64,000 bases of DNA from Alkanindiges illinoisensis (GCF_004377485.1 NZ_SNTY01000025.1:1-64000); one strand, 5' to 3'; positions 8,631 to 20,481 are shown, counted from the first letter of the stretch. Made by a program: numbers and translations. Notes: generated by a model from the letters alone, not told the origin.

Positions 8631-9002
8631 ATGTATAAATTTATTTTAAGTACTGGCCTGGTACTGTTGGCAGGTTGTGCCACGACCCAAAGCTTTACAA
8701 CCACCATGAATTATTTTAATGGCCAGCCTGCCTCACGCCTGACTGCTGAATTTGGTACACCGGATCAACGCATTGAAAGAGATGGCCAAACCATTCTGGT
8801 GTTTAGACCCATTATGATCAATATTCCAGTTCCTACCCCAACGATCACTCCGCCCTTAGTTAATGGTATGGGAGGAACCTATATAACCCCACGCCCTTCA
8901 TCCAACTACAGCATTCGTGCTAATTGCCAAGTGGCGTTTATTTTAAAAAATAATCTGGTCACTGACTGGTATTCACAAGGCAAGGATTGCCCTAGCCGTT
9001 AA
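8631..9002 (+). CDS. Small lipoprotein of unknown function
   Basis: A 123-residue product with a short signal sequence and a clear lipobox (LLAGC, cysteine 16), so it should be lipid-anchored. The mature part contains a proline-rich stretch (IPVPTPTITPP) and two later cysteines. A short SmpA/BamE-like pattern (ASRLTAEFGTPDQRIERDGQTILVF) hints at a small outer-membrane-lipoprotein fold, but that is only a resemblance. GGA about 10 nt before the ATG serves as ribosome binding site. It ends at a terminator shared with rpoC. Confidence 0.65.
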   Translation: MYKFILSTGLVLLAGCATTQSFTTTMNYFNGQPASRLTAEFGTPDQRIERDGQTILVFRPIMINIPVPTPTITPPLVNGMGGTYITPRPSSNYSIRANCQVAFILKNNLVTDWYSQGKDCPSR

Positions 9003-9076
9003 AAATTAAATGCTTAAGTGGTAGTACTTGAATCGTAATATTTAAGCTGCAAAAATAAGTCATAAAAACCAGCCAT

Positions 9077-9105
9077 AAAAAAGGGAGCCGAAGCTCCCTT
9101 TTTAT
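9077..9105. terminator. Bidirectional terminator between the lipoprotein gene and rpoC
   Basis: A GGGAGC/GCTCCC stem with a CGAA tetraloop is flanked by A5 and T5 runs (about 9077-9104). It works in both directions and ends both the plus-strand lipoprotein transcript and the long minus-strand rpoBC transcript. Confidence 0.9.
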
Positions 9106-9129
9106 TAAACACTATTTAATCATGAAAGA

Positions 9130-12100
9130 TTAAATCTGTTCTTCATTCAATGCCTGACTAAAGGCCTGATCCACTTCAGAGAAGTCGGTAGTCAGTTCAG
9201 CTTCAGCAGCTTCAGCTTCCTGACGACGACGCTCCAGATGGTAGGCCAGGCCAGTACCCGCAGGAATCAGTCGACCGACCACCACATTTTCTTTCAGACC
9301 ACGCAGATCGTCTTCCTTGCCAGTAACCGCCGCTTCGGTGAGAACGCGGGTAGTTTCCTGGAACGATGCTGCAGAAATGAACGAGTCAGTGGACAGCGAG
9401 GCTTTGGTAATACCCATCAGCAAGCGTTCAAACTTAGCCGGGAACTTATTTTGAGCCTGTAGCGCCTGATTTTCTTCCATCACGCGGGAGTATTCACCCT
9501 GCTCGCCCTTAATGAAGCTGGAATCACCACCATCCAGGATCTCAACCTTACGCAGCATCTGGCGAATAATCACCTCAATGTGCTTGTCGTTGATTTTTAC
9601 ACCCTGTAAGCGGTAAACGTCCTGCACTTCATTCACGATATAGTTGGCCAAAGGCGCTTCGCCTTTTAAACGCAAAATGTCGTGCGGGTTTTGTGGGCCG
9701 TCAGAGATCACTTCACCGCGTTCTACATGCTCACCTTCAAACACGTTGATCTGGCGCCATTTTGGAATCAGCTCTTCATAGATTTCAGTGCCATCATCCG
9801 GCGTAATCACCAAGCGGTTCTTGCCTTTGGTTTCTTTACCAAAGCTCACCACACCAGACACTTCAGCTAGAATTGCATGCTCTTTTGGCTTACGGGCTTC
9901 AAACAGGTCAGCTACGCGTGGCAGACCACCAGTAATATCACGGGTACGTGATGATTCCTGTGGAACACGGCCAATAACATCACCAACACCAATACTGTCA
10001 CCATCACGAACACTTAAAATGGTGTTTTGTGGCAGGAAGTAAAACTGCTCTTCGCCATCCACAGTATCCAGTACCACCGCAGGACGCAATTCCTTACCAG
10101 AGGCTGGACGATCTTTTACCGCCAGAATTTCAACGGTGGTCATCCCGGTGGCATCGTCAGTTTTGGAGGTTGCAGTTGAACCGTCCAGAATCTGTGAGAA
10201 GCGAACCTTACCTGCGACTTCGGTAATCAGCGGATGGGTATGTGGATCCCAGGTTGCAATAACCGCACCAGCCTCAACAGCCTGACCATCCTTAACAATA
10301 ATGGACGAGCCGTAAGGCACTTTATAGCGCTCGCGCTCGCGGCCTAAGTCATCTGCCACACCAATCTCTGCAGAGCGGGATACAGTAACCAGATGGCCCT
10401 TGCTGTGCTGTACAGTCTTGATATTGTGGAAACGGATCGAACCCTTGTTACGTACCTGCACGCTGTTGGCGGCAGACGTACGGCTAGCCGCACCACCCAC
10501 GTGGAATGTACGCATGGTCAGCTGTGTACCCGGTTCACCAATGGACTGTGCGGCCATAACGCCCACAGACTCACCCGCATTAACCAGATGACCACGGGCC
10601 AGATCACGGCCATAACACTTGGCACAGACGCCAAAGCGGGTCTTACAGGTAATCACGGAGCGAACCTTGATTTCGTCCACACCGGCCTGTTCCAGACGGT
10701 CAACCCACTGTTCGTCCAGCAGTGTATTGGCTTCGGCAAATACTTCATCACTGCCCGGCTTCAACACTTCAACCGCAACCACACGACCCAGTACGCGGTC
10801 ACGCAGTGGCTCAATTACATCACCACCCTGAATCAATGGCGTCATGAACAGGCCATCAGTGGTGCCACAATCTGGCTCGGTAATCACCAGATCCTGTGCC
10901 ACATCAACCAGACGACGTGTCAGGTAACCGGAGTTTGCCGTTTTCAATGCGGTATCGGCCAGACCTTTACGTGCACCGTGGGTTGAAATGAAGTACTGCA
11001 GTACGGTCAGGCCTTCACGGAAGTTGGCCTTAATTGGCGTTTCAATAATCGAACCATCCGGCTTGGCCATCAGACCGCGCATACCGGCCAGCTGACGAAT
11101 CTGCGCCGCACTACCACGCGCACCGGAGTCAGACATGATATAAATCGAGTTAAAGGATTTTTGCTTTTCCTCTTGACCCTGTTTATTCACGACTGTCTCG
11201 TAAGACAGATTATCCATCATGGCCTTAGCCACCTGGTCATTGGTACGTGCCCAGATATCCACTACTTTATTGTAGCGCTCACCGGCAGTCACAAAGCCCT
11301 GCTCAAACTGATGTTCAATTTCACGAACTTCAGCATCCGCCTTGCCAATGATTTCATCCTTGGTTGGCGGAATCAGCATGTCTTCCATACCAACAGACAC
11401 ACCAGACAGTGTGGCTTGACGGAAGCCCAGATACATCAACTGATCCGCAAACAATACAGTGGCTTTCAAACCCAGTTTGCGATAGCAGGTGTTAATCAGC
11501 TTGGAGATGTTCTTTTTGGTCATGGTGTCATTGATTTGATCAAAGCCCATACCGGTAGGAACCACGCTCCACAGCAAGCAACGACCTGGTGTGGTGTCAA
11601 CCAGACGATCGCGTACAGTTTTCTGACCATCATCTTCAACAATGGTTTCTTTTACACGGACTTTAATACGCGCATGCAACGCCACCTGCTTGGTACCCAG
11701 CGCACGGTTAACTTCATCCGTATCGGCAAACACCATGCCTTCGCCTTTGGCGTTAATGGCATCACGGCTAATGTAGTACAGACCCAATACCACGTCCTGA
11801 GACGGAACAATGATTGGTTCACCGTTCGCTGGCGACAGGATATTGTTGGTAGACATCATTAGCGCACGCGCTTCAAGCTGGGCTTCCAGTGTCAGCGGTA
11901 CGTGAACTGCCATCTGGTCACCGTCGAAGTCGGCGTTAAATGCGGTACATACCAGCGGGTGCAGCTGAATGGCCTTGCCTTCAATCAGGGTTGGTTCAAA
12001 TGCTTGCAGACCCAGACGGTGCAGGGTTGGCGCGCGGTTCAGCAATACCGGATGTTCACGGATTACTGACGCCAGAACGTCCCATACTTCCGGGGTTTCG

Positions 12101-13323
12101 CGCTCAACCATTTTCTTGGCGGCTTTAATGGTTGTTGCCTGCCCAGAGGCTTGCAGCTTGGCAAAAATAAATGGCTTGAACAGTTCCAGTGCCATTTTCT
12201 TCGGCAAACCACACTGGTGCAGACGTAGCGTAGGACCTACCACAATCACCGAACGGCCAGAATAATCAACGCGCTTACCGAGCAAGTTCTGACGGAAACG
12301 ACCTTGTTTACCCTTGATCATGTCAGCCAGTGATTTTAGCGGACGCTTGTTGCTACCCGTAATGGCACGGCCACGACGACCGTTATCCAGCAGCGCATCA
12401 ACCGCTTCCTGCAACATGCGTTTTTCGTTACGCACGATAATGTCAGGCGCAGACAAATCCAGCAGGCGCTTTAAACGGTTGTTCCGGTTAATCACGCGAC
12501 GGTACAAATCGTTCAGGTCAGACGTGGCAAAACGGCCACCTTCCAGTGGAACCAGCGGACGCAGGTCTGGTGGCAGAACTGGCAGAACGTTCATCACCAT
12601 CCATTCTGGCTTGTTGTTGGAATCACGGAATGCTTCCATTAACTTCAAGCGCTTGGATGATTTTTTCAGCTTGGTTTCAGAGGTGGTTTGTGGAATTTCT
12701 TCACGCAAACGCGCAATTTCAGCTTCCAGATCGATGTCGCGCAGCAAGTCCTGAACGGCTTCTGCACCCATCTTGGCCACAAACTCGTCGCCGTGCTCTT
12801 CCAGTGCGGTGTAATATTCTTCATCACTCAGCAACTGGTATTTTTCCAGCGGAGACATGCCCGGATCAGTCACGACATAGCTTTCAAAATACAGCACACG
12901 CTCGATATCACGCAGGGTCATATCCAGCAGCAGGCCAATACGGCTTGGCAGTGATTTTAAGAACCAGATATGCGCAACTGGAGAAGCTAGGTCAATATGG
13001 CCCATGCGGTCACGGCGCACTTTGGCCGTTGTCACTTCAACGCCACATTTTTCGCAAATGACGCCTTTGTATTTCATACGCTTGTATTTACCACACAAGC
13101 ATTCGTAATCTTTGACCGGGCCAAAGATCTTGGCACAGAACAAGCCATCACGTTCCGGCTTGAAGGTACGGTAGTTAATGGTTTCAGGCTTTTTTACTTC
13201 GCCATGAGACCACGATTTGATCATTTCTGGTGACGCAAGACCAATACGGATACGATCAAACTCAACGTTGCCAACGTTTTCCGAGTCTGTCTTCTTACGC
13301 ATAATATCGAGCAAATCTTTCAA
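9130..13323 (-). CDS. rpoC: DNA-directed RNA polymerase beta' subunit
   Basis: Catalytic beta' subunit of RNA polymerase. The invariant active-site motif NADFDGDQ, with the three Mg-binding aspartates, is present, as are the N-terminal zinc finger ([20 protein letters not shown]) and the second zinc site ([13 protein letters not shown]). The open frame can begin at ATG 13356, but I place the start at TTG 13323. A GGAG lies 7 nt before it, and family members start at the LKDLL text that follows. The upstream ATG would be buried in a hairpin. This start gives 1397 residues. It is the last gene of the rpoBC operon, 142 bp after rpoB. Confidence 0.97.
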   Translation of the reverse strand: MKDLLDIMRKKTDSENVGNVEFDRIRIGLASPEMIKSWSHGEVKKPETINYRTFKPERDGLFCAKIFGPVKDYECLCGKYKRMKYKGVICEKCGVEVTTAKVRRDRMGHIDLASPVAHIWFLKSLPSRIGLLLDMTLRDIERVLYFESYVVTDPGMSPLEKYQLLSDEEYYTALEEHGDEFVAKMGAEAVQDLLRDIDLEAEIARLREEIPQTTSETKLKKSSKRLKLMEAFRDSNNKPEWMVMNVLPVLPPDLRPLVPLEGGRFATSDLNDLYRRVINRNNRLKRLLDLSAPDIIVRNEKRMLQEAVDALLDNGRRGRAITGSNKRPLKSLADMIKGKQGRFRQNLLGKRVDYSGRSVIVVGPTLRLHQCGLPKKMALELFKPFIFAKLQASGQATTIKAAKKMVERETPEVWDVLASVIREHPVLLNRAPTLHRLGLQAFEPTLIEGKAIQLHPLVCTAFNADFDGDQMAVHVPLTLEAQLEARALMMSTNNILSPANGEPIIVPSQDVVLGLYYISRDAINAKGEGMVFADTDEVNRALGTKQVALHARIKVRVKETIVEDDGQKTVRDRLVDTTPGRCLLWSVVPTGMGFDQINDTMTKKNISKLINTCYRKLGLKATVLFADQLMYLGFRQATLSGVSVGMEDMLIPPTKDEIIGKADAEVREIEHQFEQGFVTAGERYNKVVDIWARTNDQVAKAMMDNLSYETVVNKQGQEEKQKSFNSIYIMSDSGARGSAAQIRQLAGMRGLMAKPDGSIIETPIKANFREGLTVLQYFISTHGARKGLADTALKTANSGYLTRRLVDVAQDLVITEPDCGTTDGLFMTPLIQGGDVIEPLRDRVLGRVVAVEVLKPGSDEVFAEANTLLDEQWVDRLEQAGVDEIKVRSVITCKTRFGVCAKCYGRDLARGHLVNAGESVGVMAAQSIGEPGTQLTMRTFHVGGAASRTSAANSVQVRNKGSIRFHNIKTVQHSKGHLVTVSRSAEIGVADDLGRERERYKVPYGSSIIVKDGQAVEAGAVIATWDPHTHPLITEVAGKVRFSQILDGSTATSKTDDATGMTTVEILAVKDRPASGKELRPAVVLDTVDGEEQFYFLPQNTILSVRDGDSIGVGDVIGRVPQESSRTRDITGGLPRVADLFEARKPKEHAILAEVSGVVSFGKETKGKNRLVITPDDGTEIYEELIPKWRQINVFEGEHVERGEVISDGPQNPHDILRLKGEAPLANYIVNEVQDVYRLQGVKINDKHIEVIIRQMLRKVEILDGGDSSFIKGEQGEYSRVMEENQALQAQNKFPAKFERLLMGITKASLSTDSFISAASFQETTRVLTEAAVTGKEDDLRGLKENVVVGRLIPAGTGLAYHLERRRQEAEAAEAELTTDFSEVDQAFSQALNEEQI

Positions 13324-13337
13324 TTCATTTCTCCGTG

Positions 13338-13365
13338 AGCCGAGCAATTCATCCATTGCCCGGCT
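13338..13365 (-). promoter_or_regulatory. Hairpin directly upstream of the rpoC ribosome binding site
   Basis: An 11-bp stem with one G-U pair (13338-13348 with 13355-13365) and a 6-nt loop ends 3 nt before the GGAG of rpoC (13331-13334). It contains the alternative ATG 13356. Its position suggests control of rpoC translation or mRNA stability. The pairing is seen directly; the role is inferred. Confidence 0.6.
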
Positions 13366-13404
13366 GGGTCACAAATATTTATCGCCTGAGTGGTGAGTAA
13401 TTTA

Positions 13405-13452
13405 CGGGAGATCCATCCCGCACGGTGAGAAGCACTGTTTCGCCAGTACTTC
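13405..13452 (-). promoter_or_regulatory. Two further hairpins in the rpoB-rpoC spacer
   Basis: One stem of 9 bp with a G-U pair (13429-13437 with 13444-13452, loop GCGAAA on the minus strand) and one of 5 bp (13405-13409 with 13416-13420) fill the rest of the spacer. Neither is followed by a T run, so they look like mRNA-stabilising or processing structures and not terminators. Confidence 0.5.
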
Positions 13453-13465
13453 CCGCCTGCCTTAA

Positions 13466-16400
13466 TCAGTCACCATTTTTAAGTTCAATGTTAATCCCAA
13501 GAGAACGAATTTCCTTGGTCAGTACATTGAACGATTCAGGCATGCCCGGATCCATATAGTGATTGCCATCGACAATGTTCTTGTAGATGCGGGTACGTCC
13601 TTCGACGTCATCCGATTTCACAGTCAGCATTTCCTGCAGCGTATAGGTTGCACCATAAGCTTCCAGTGCCCACACTTCCATTTCACCGAAGCGCTGGCCA
13701 CCAAACTGGGCTTTACCACCCAATGGCTGTTGCGTTACCAATGAGTAGGAACCGGTAGAACGCGCATGCATCTTGTCATCCACCAAGTGGTTGAGTTTGA
13801 GCATGTACATATAACCCACAGTTACAGGACGGTCAAAACGGTCACCAGTACGGCCATCGTACAACACCTGCTGGCCAGTTTCGGAGAGGTCAGCCAGTTT
13901 CAGCAACTGCTTGATCTGGGTTTCTTCTGCACCATCAAATACTGGTGTTGCAATCGGCACACCGCCTTTGAGGTTTTGAGCCAGACTAATCACCTCATCA
14001 TCAGTGAGGTCGTTCAGGGTTTCCTGCTCGCCACCCACCTGATTGTAGATCTTGTCCATGAACTCACGCAGCTCAGCAGCCTGACGCTGCTGTTGCAACA
14101 TCTTGTCGATCTTCTGACCTAGACCTTTGGCAGCCAGGCCCAGATGCGTTTCCAAAATCTGACCCACGTTCATCCGCGATGGTACACCCAGCGGGTTTAA
14201 CACCACGTCAACCGGTACACCGTTTTCATCGTAAGGCATGTCTTCAACCGGCATGATGACGGACACCACACCCTTGTTACCATGACGGCCTGCCATCTTG
14301 TCACCTGGCTGAATGCGACGCTTCACGGCCAGATAAACCTTAACGACCTTCAGTACACCATGCGTCAGTTCATCACCGGTCGACAGCTTGCGCTTCTTCT
14401 CGGTGAACTTGTCATCAATTTCCTTTTCCTTCTCACGCAGGAAGTCCTGGATTTGCTGCAAGCGCTCAGAAATGCCTTCATCAACGGGTTGTACATCCAG
14501 CAACTGGTTCAGTTCAAGGCTGGACATCATGCCATCGTCCAGTACATCACCACGCTTGGTCGTACCGCCACCATTAACTTTCTGGCCATTTAGCAAACGG
14601 ATTACACGCTCGCGGGCTGCTTCTTCAAAGATTCGATATTCTTCTTTCAAATCTTTACGGTAAGCATCCAGCTGGGCTTTTTCAATCGCCAGCGCGCGCT
14701 CGTCTTTTTCCAGACCATCACGGGTAAATACCTGAACGTCAATCACTGTACCTTTGGTGCCAGACGGAACGCGTAAAGAAGAGTCTTTCACGTCAGCCGC
14801 TTTTTCACCAAAAATGGCACGCAGCAGTTTTTCTTCTGGTGTCAGCTGGGTTTCACCCTTAGGCGTAACCTTACCAACCAGAATGTCACCCGCGTTGACT
14901 TCCGCACCAATGTAGACAATACCGGATTCATCCAGCTTGGACAGTGCTGCTTCACCCACGTTTGGAATATCGCCAGTGATTTCTTCAGAACCCAGCTTGG
15001 TATCACGCGCCACACAGGACAGTTCCTGAATGTGGATCGAGGTAAAGCGGTCTTCCTGCACCACACGCTCGGATAACAAAATCGAATCTTCGAAGTTGTA
15101 ACCATTCCATGGCATAAATGCCACGCGCATGTTTTGGCCTAGCGCCAGTTCACCCAGATCAGTTGATGGACCATCGGCCAGAATGTCACCACGGGCAATT
15201 TCATCACCGCGATTCACAATAATGTTCTGGTTAATACAAGTGTTCTGGTTGGAACGGGTGTATTTGATCAGGTTGTAAATATCAACACCGGCCTCGCCTG
15301 CATGCATTTCTTCTTCATGCACACGAACAACGATACGGCTGGCATCCACATACTCAATCTTGCCACCACGCTTGGCCACCACACACACGCCTGAATCGCG
15401 TGCCACATGGCGCTCCATGCCGGTACCCACTAGCGGCTTGTCAGCACGCAGGGTAGGAACAGCCTGACGCTGCATGTTGGAACCCATCAATGCACGGTTT
15501 GCATCGTCATGTTCCAGGAACGGAATCAGTGATGCTGCAACCGAAACCACCTGACGTGGTGATACATCCATATGTGTCACCTTATCTGGTGTCATACGAA
15601 CGAATTCGCCCTGTGAACGCACAGAAACTACTTCTTCAGTCAGATTGCCATCGCCATCCACTGGAGAATCCGCCTGTGCAATCACAGTCCCGTTTTCTTC
15701 AATAGCTGACAGGTATTCGATTTCATCGGTTACACGGCCATCAACCACTTTACGGTATGGCGTTTCCAGGAAACCAAAATCGTTGGCCTTGGCATAAACT
15801 GACAATGAGTTGATCAGACCAATGTTTGGACCTTCAGGCGTTTCAATCGGACATACACGACCATAATGGGTTTGATGTACGTCACGCACTTCAAAGCCGG
15901 CACGTTCACGGGTCAAACCACCAGGCCCCAATGCAGAAACACGGCGCTTATGGGTAATTTCAGACAACGGATTGTTCTGATCCATAAACTGTGACAACTG
16001 GCTTGAACCAAAGAATTCCTTGATTGCAGCAGCGACGGGCTTGGCATTGATCAGATCCTGTGGGGATAAGCCTTCAGTTTCAGCCTGATTCAGACGCTCT
16101 TTCACTGCACGTTCAACACGAACCAGACCCACACGGAACTGGTTTTCAGTCATTTCACCGACAGAACGCACACGACGGTTACCCAAGTGGTCGATATCGT
16201 CCACTTCACCTTTACCGTTGCGGATATCAACCAGCGTGCGCAGTACATCAACAATATCTTCATTGCTGAGAATACCTTCAATCGCGCGTGACTTCTGGTC
16301 AGTGCCGACTTCATACGGACGGCCCAGACGGCGGTTGAACTTCATGCGGCCGACTGGCGACAGGTCATAACGCTCAGAACTGAAGAACAGATTATTAAAC

Positions 16401-17551
16401 AGGTTCTCAGCCGCTTCCTTGGTCGGTGGCTCACCTGGACGCATTACCTTGTAGATTTCAACCAGTGCATCTTCACGGGTACGTGTGGTATCAGCACGCA
16501 GGGTATCTGCAATGAATGAACCACGGTCAATGTCATTGGTAAACAGGATATTAAACTGCTTGATGCCACCTTCTGCCAGCTTCACCAGCACTTCATGGCT
16601 GATGACAGTATTGGCTTCAATCACATCACCATTTTTCAGGCTAATGTCTTCAGCAATCAGGCGCTCATACAGGTATTCATCAGGCACAGCCAGCTTGGTC
16701 AAGCCAGCCGCTTCCATCTGACGGACATGGCGCGCGTTAATGCGCTTGCCCTGCTCAACAATGACCTTGCCATCTTTATCGGTGATATCAAACTGTGACA
16801 TCTCACCGCGCAGGCGTTCAGGCACCAGATCAATCTGATAGGTGTCTTCAACATATACCGGCACTTTTTCAAAGAACAGGTCAAGTACCTGAGCCGTGGT
16901 ATAACCCAGTGCACGCAGCACCACGGTTGCCAGCAGCTTGCGGCGACGGTCAATACGTACATAGACCAGATCCTTGGCATCAAACTCAAAGTCCAGCCAG
17001 GAACCACGGTAAGGAATAATACGGGCAGAATACAGCACTTTACCAGAGGAATGGGTTTTGCCCTTGTCATGATCAAAGAATACACCTGGAGAACGGTGTA
17101 ACTGGGACACAATTACGCGCTCAGTCCCATTAATCACAAACGTACCGTTTTCAGTCATGAGCGGAATTTCGCCCATGTAAACTTCCTGCTCACGCACGTC
17201 TTTAATGGATTTGGTTTCACGATCATAAATGATCAGGCGAATCTTGACACGCATGGGAGCAGCATAAGTCGAACCACGCAAAATACATTCGCGCACATCA
17301 AACTCAGGGCGGCCCAGATTGTATTCAACAAACTCTAATGCGGCATTGCCAGAATAGCTAACAATAGGAAAAACTGAACGGAAGGCGGCTTGCAAGCCAA
17401 CATCTTCACGTTGCTTGGAAATTTTACCGTCCTGTAAAAATGCACGGTACGAATCAACCTGAATGGCCAATAGGTACGGTACGTCCATTACATTGGGCAA
17501 CTTACCAAAATTCTTGCGGATCCGTTTCTTTTCGGTATAGGAGTATGCCAT
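13466..17551 (-). CDS. rpoB: DNA-directed RNA polymerase beta subunit
   Basis: Beta subunit of RNA polymerase, which forms the active centre with RpoC. The rifampicin-binding cluster reads [20 protein letters not shown] and then [10 protein letters not shown], with no common resistance substitution visible (Q, D, H, R and S positions intact). The frame extends upstream to 17626, but I start at ATG 17551 ([16 protein letters not shown]), which matches the family N-terminus and has GAGGA 6 nt before it. That gives 1361 residues. It follows rplL after a 385-nt spacer with an attenuator and a long hairpin, so polymerase synthesis can be set below ribosomal protein synthesis. Confidence 0.98.
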   Translation of the reverse strand: MAYSYTEKKRIRKNFGKLPNVMDVPYLLAIQVDSYRAFLQDGKISKQREDVGLQAAFRSVFPIVSYSGNAALEFVEYNLGRPEFDVRECILRGSTYAAPMRVKIRLIIYDRETKSIKDVREQEVYMGEIPLMTENGTFVINGTERVIVSQLHRSPGVFFDHDKGKTHSSGKVLYSARIIPYRGSWLDFEFDAKDLVYVRIDRRRKLLATVVLRALGYTTAQVLDLFFEKVPVYVEDTYQIDLVPERLRGEMSQFDITDKDGKVIVEQGKRINARHVRQMEAAGLTKLAVPDEYLYERLIAEDISLKNGDVIEANTVISHEVLVKLAEGGIKQFNILFTNDIDRGSFIADTLRADTTRTREDALVEIYKVMRPGEPPTKEAAENLFNNLFFSSERYDLSPVGRMKFNRRLGRPYEVGTDQKSRAIEGILSNEDIVDVLRTLVDIRNGKGEVDDIDHLGNRRVRSVGEMTENQFRVGLVRVERAVKERLNQAETEGLSPQDLINAKPVAAAIKEFFGSSQLSQFMDQNNPLSEITHKRRVSALGPGGLTRERAGFEVRDVHQTHYGRVCPIETPEGPNIGLINSLSVYAKANDFGFLETPYRKVVDGRVTDEIEYLSAIEENGTVIAQADSPVDGDGNLTEEVVSVRSQGEFVRMTPDKVTHMDVSPRQVVSVAASLIPFLEHDDANRALMGSNMQRQAVPTLRADKPLVGTGMERHVARDSGVCVVAKRGGKIEYVDASRIVVRVHEEEMHAGEAGVDIYNLIKYTRSNQNTCINQNIIVNRGDEIARGDILADGPSTDLGELALGQNMRVAFMPWNGYNFEDSILLSERVVQEDRFTSIHIQELSCVARDTKLGSEEITGDIPNVGEAALSKLDESGIVYIGAEVNAGDILVGKVTPKGETQLTPEEKLLRAIFGEKAADVKDSSLRVPSGTKGTVIDVQVFTRDGLEKDERALAIEKAQLDAYRKDLKEEYRIFEEAARERVIRLLNGQKVNGGGTTKRGDVLDDGMMSSLELNQLLDVQPVDEGISERLQQIQDFLREKEKEIDDKFTEKKRKLSTGDELTHGVLKVVKVYLAVKRRIQPGDKMAGRHGNKGVVSVIMPVEDMPYDENGVPVDVVLNPLGVPSRMNVGQILETHLGLAAKGLGQKIDKMLQQQRQAAELREFMDKIYNQVGGEQETLNDLTDDEVISLAQNLKGGVPIATPVFDGAEETQIKQLLKLADLSETGQQVLYDGRTGDRFDRPVTVGYMYMLKLNHLVDDKMHARSTGSYSLVTQQPLGGKAQFGGQRFGEMEVWALEAYGATYTLQEMLTVKSDDVEGRTRIYKNIVDGNHYMDPGMPESFNVLTKEIRSLGINIELKNGD

Positions 17552-17936
17552 CTGGAGTCCTCGGAAAGTAAACCAGACTCGCCTGCAGAACGAGCCTAGA
17601 GGGGAAACACGATGCCGATGTGGCAACCAGTGGACTTGCTCAACCAGGGATCAATAATCACTATCCCTAACCAAGTGCATCAAATTCACTGGTAAAAATA
17701 AAACTGAGGTAAAGCATTAAACTTAAAAATGCTTAGCAGTGCTTTTGTTTGCGCCTTTTGCCTTAAACAAGCCATATAAAGCCAAAATTAAAACGCCAAA
17801 AACAGTGCTAAGCATTTTAGCCAGCCGATTTCCATCACAAAAAATCGAGCCGAATATTGTAACGCAAAAAGGCTGATGACCCAAGAGCCATCAGCCATTT
17901 TTTTGAAGTCAGTTTAATACCGACTTCATCTCTGCA
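17552..17936 (-). promoter_or_regulatory. rplL-rpoB spacer with alternative RNA stems
   Basis: This 385-nt stretch has no gene. It holds a terminator-like hairpin near rplL, then a 13-bp perfect inverted repeat (17726-17738 with 17806-17818) enclosing 67 nt of partly pairable sequence. A third copy of the arm lies at 17712-17718 and can pair with 17728-17734 instead. In E. coli the same spacer carries an attenuator and an RNase III cut site. This looks like the local equivalent. Confidence 0.65.
17866..17903 (-). terminator. Attenuator (partial terminator) after rplL
   Basis: An 8-bp stem GGCTGATG/CATCAGCC (17871-17878 with 17889-17896) is followed on the minus strand by TTTTTGCG. It lies 40-70 nt beyond the rplL stop and must be read through for rpoBC expression, as at the E. 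coli rplL-rpoB attenuator. The plus strand also has a long T run beyond the stem. Confidence 0.75.
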
Positions 17937-18311
17937 TTACTTCAGCGTAACGGTAGCACCAGCTTCTTCAAGCTTCTTCTTCAGCTCTTCGCCTTCTTCT
18001 TTACTAACGCCTTCTTTCAGCACTTGTGGAGCGCCTTCAACCAGGTCTTTAGCTTCTTTCAGACCTAAGCCAGTTGCTTCACGAACGGCTTTAATAACAG
18101 CAACTTTGTTCGCGCCAAAGCTGGTCAGCTCAACGTTGAACTCAGTTTGTTCTTCAGCAGCAGCAGCAGAACCAGCGCCTGGAGCAGCAGCTACAGCTAC
18201 AGCAGCAGCAGATACGTTGAATTTCTCTTCAAAAGCAGAAATTAATTCAACCAGTTCAAGAACAGTTTTTTCAGCTACGGCATTCAGGATTTCTTCGTTG
18301 GACAGTGCCAT
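17937..18311 (-). CDS. rplL: 50S ribosomal protein L7/L12
   Basis: Stalk protein of the large subunit that recruits translation GTPases. The 124-residue product shows the usual three parts: an N-terminal dimerisation helix region, an Ala-rich hinge (about 34-55), and a C-terminal factor-binding domain ([28 protein letters not shown] text, slightly varied). It lies 51 nt after rplJ and should be co-transcribed and co-translated with it. Confidence 0.97.
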   Translation of the reverse strand: MALSNEEILNAVAEKTVLELVELISAFEEKFNVSAAAVAVAAAPGAGSAAAAEEQTEFNVELTSFGANKVAVIKAVREATGLGLKEAKDLVEGAPQVLKEGVSKEEGEELKKKLEEAGATVTLK

Positions 18312-18362
18312 GTTTAAAACTCCAATAGGATATATGGGGTGATGAATGAGCGATTCTTAAAA

Positions 18363-18869
18363 TCAGGCAGCTTCTTGCTCTTGCTTTTCTTTCAAAGCAG
18401 TCAGCAAGCGGCCAAACTTGGATACTGGGGCTTGTAGTACAGACGCCAGCATAGTCAGTGCTGTATGCAGGTTCGGTAAGTTAGCGATGGTACCGATTTC
18501 AGCAGGACCATATAACTTGCCGTCAAATGCAGCAGACTTGACTTCAAATTTTGCGTTGTCTTTGGCAAAGTCCTGGAACAGGCGTGCCGCAGCACCCATG
18601 TCATCTTCAGACGTTGACAGACCGATAATGGTTGGACCAGTTAAAGTCTCGTTCAATACATCAAACTGAGTACCTTCAAACGCACGCTTAGCCAGGGTGT
18701 TACGTACAACACGCAGGTAAACACCAGCATTACGCGCTTCAACACGCAACTTGGTTAATTGTGCAACGGTCAAACCACGGTAGTCGGCAACAACAGCAGA
18801 GTATGCAGTGCTGGCAGCTTCATTAACCGCAGCAACGATCTCTTTTTTATCCTCTAAACGTAGAGTCAC
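18363..18869 (-). CDS. rplJ: 50S ribosomal protein L10
   Basis: Base of the L7/L12 stalk, 168 residues, the usual length. The N-terminal text (EIVAAVNEAASTAYSAVVADYRGLTVAQL) is typical, and the C-terminal helix binds the L7/L12 dimers. The ATG at 18869 is preceded by AAGGAGG, a very strong ribosome binding site. L10 with L7/L12 normally represses its own mRNA by binding the leader. Here a 386-nt leader region precedes the gene and holds several stems. Confidence 0.97.
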   Translation of the reverse strand: MTLRLEDKKEIVAAVNEAASTAYSAVVADYRGLTVAQLTKLRVEARNAGVYLRVVRNTLAKRAFEGTQFDVLNETLTGPTIIGLSTSEDDMGAAARLFQDFAKDNAKFEVKSAAFDGKLYGPAEIGTIANLPNLHTALTMLASVLQAPVSKFGRLLTALKEKQEQEAA

Positions 18870-19255
18870 TGTATAACCTCCTTAGGTGATTTATGCATCC
18901 GATAGATGCACTCCCATAAAATGTAAATAACCTGAATTGTTACAAACAGGTTGCTTACACGCGGAGGTTATCAGTCTGCCTAAGCATTCATCACACCACC
19001 GCGTCTACGCAGGCTGAGCTTTTAAGGAAACCAGGGATTTAACCATGATTTCCGCCTGAGGTCTTTGACGCTAACAGAACTAGCTTTTACACATTGTCTG
19101 TCAATTCAAAGTCCATTTGAGGTTTGGAATATCAAATCCGTTATGGCTTGCGACATATACGTCTGATCTACCAAGCTGCAAGACAGAAAGCTGTGCTTCA
19201 AGTGTCCTGCGGTTTTACCTCAAAATTTTAAATTCTTGCCTGTTCCACTAATTAA
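18870..19255 (-). promoter_or_regulatory. rplJ leader region (L10 leader-like) with weak promoter candidate
   Basis: This is a 386-nt spacer between rplA and rplJ without a gene. Near rplJ the minus-strand RNA can form three successive stems: 18999-19004 with 18959-18964, 18947-18952 with 18929-18934, and 18905-18910 with 18894-18899. Such a layout fits the autoregulatory L10(L12)4-binding leader known in this position. Upstream, a perfect TTGACA (19099-19104) could serve as a -35 box, but the -10 (near 19077-19082) is poor. Confidence 0.55.
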
Positions 19256-19951
19256 TTAGTTAGAAACAGAAGCCACATCAATGGATAACCCTGGGCCCAT
19301 GGTAGAGCTTAAGGTAATTTTCTTGATATAAACGCCTTTAGACGTTGCAGGCTTGGCTTTTTTCAGGTCACCAATCAATGCTTCAACGTTTTGACGAACT
19401 GCAGCAGCTTCAAAACCAACCTGACCGATACCCGCATGAATGATACCGCCTTTGTCAACGCGGTAACGCGCCTGACCAGCTTTGGCATTACGTACAGCAC
19501 CAGCCACATCAGGAGTTACAGTACCCACTTTCGGGTTTGGCATTAAGCCACGTGGACCCAGAATCGTACCGAGCTTACCCACAACGCGCATTGCATCAGG
19601 TGCAGCAATAACAACGTCAAAGTCCAGATTTCCGCCCTGAATGCTTTCAGCCAGATCATCCATACCCACGATGTCAGCGCCTTCAGCCTTGGCTGCTTCA
19701 GCAGCAGCACCTTGTGCAAACACCGCAACACGTACAGTTTTACCAGTACCGGCAGGCAGTGTGGTGGCACCACGTACAACCTGATCTGATTTACGTGGGT
19801 CAACACCCAGGTTTACAGAAATATCCAGAGATTCTTTGAATTTAGCAGCAGGCAAACTATTGAGCAGTGCTACGGCATCTTCCAGAGAATAAACTTTGCC
19901 AGCTTCGACTTGTGCAGCAATAGCCTTTTGGCGTTTGGTTAATTTAGCCAT
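19256..19951 (-). CDS. rplA: 50S ribosomal protein L1
   Basis: L1 stalk protein near the ribosomal E site, 231 residues. Conserved text includes [20 protein letters not shown] in the middle and the C-terminal TMGPGLSID. In other bacteria L1 also represses translation of the rplK-rplA mRNA. It follows rplK by only 3 nt and is clearly in the same operon. Confidence 0.97.
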   Translation of the reverse strand: MAKLTKRQKAIAAQVEAGKVYSLEDAVALLNSLPAAKFKESLDISVNLGVDPRKSDQVVRGATTLPAGTGKTVRVAVFAQGAAAEAAKAEGADIVGMDDLAESIQGGNLDFDVVIAAPDAMRVVGKLGTILGPRGLMPNPKVGTVTPDVAGAVRNAKAGQARYRVDKGGIIHAGIGQVGFEAAAVRQNVEALIGDLKKAKPATSKGVYIKKITLSSTMGPGLSIDVASVSN

Positions 19952-19954
19952 GTC

Positions 19955-20383
19955 TTAAAGCTCCACATCCAGACCCATTGAACGCGCAGAACCTGCAATG
20001 GTACGCACTTGCGCATCAAGGTCTGCACCTGTCAAATTGCCTTCTTTTGCCTTGGCAATTTCTTCCAGTTGAGCGCGGGTAATTTTACCCACTTTCTGGG
20101 TATTTGGACGAGAAGAACCTTTGCCCAGATTCATGGCTTTTTTCAGGAAATAAGTCGCTGGTGGGGAAGCCATGGTGAATGTGAACGATTTGTCGTTATA
20201 AACAGTAATCGTTACTGGAATTGGCATGCCAATTTCCATTTTCTGGGTGGCAGCATTGAATTCTTTACAGAATGCCATGATGTTTACACCACGTTGACCC
20301 AGTGCTGGACCAATTGGTGGTGATGGGTTTGCTTTACCAGCTGGAACTTGCAGCTTGATATAGCCGTCAATCTTCTTGGCCAT
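19955..20383 (-). CDS. rplK: 50S ribosomal protein L11
   Basis: L11, at the GTPase-associated centre, needed for RelA activation in other bacteria. At 142 residues it has the usual length. The proline-rich linker ([31 protein letters not shown]) and C-terminal rRNA-binding domain ([12 protein letters not shown]) are intact. It has its own promoter just upstream and is the first gene of the rplKA-rplJL stretch. Confidence 0.97.
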   Translation of the reverse strand: MAKKIDGYIKLQVPAGKANPSPPIGPALGQRGVNIMAFCKEFNAATQKMEIGMPIPVTITVYNDKSFTFTMASPPATYFLKKAMNLGKGSSRPNTQKVGKITRAQLEEIAKAKEGNLTGADLDAQVRTIAGSARSMGLDVEL

Positions 20384-20431
20384 GATAACTCCTTGGGTAC
20401 AAACGCCTAATCAGGCTCCCCGTGATAAAAT

Positions 20432-20461
20432 TCTATAGCACAAATAAAATGTGCCAAGCAA
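20432..20461 (-). promoter_or_regulatory. Promoter of rplK (extended -10)
   Basis: On the minus strand TTGCTT (20456-20461) is followed after 18 nt by TATAGA (20432-20437). The -10 box is preceded by TGC, making an extended -10 element. It sits about 50 nt before the rplK start and after the nusG terminator, the position of the E. coli L11 promoter. Confidence 0.7.
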
Positions 20462-20481
20462 AATAGCCCAACCATAAACAC

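Noticed and set aside
10393..11862. Open frames of 197 and 233 residues on the plus strand inside rpoC
   Set aside because: They are mirror frames of a highly conserved gene, rich in Thr, His and Gln without domain-like pattern, and have no ribosome binding sites.
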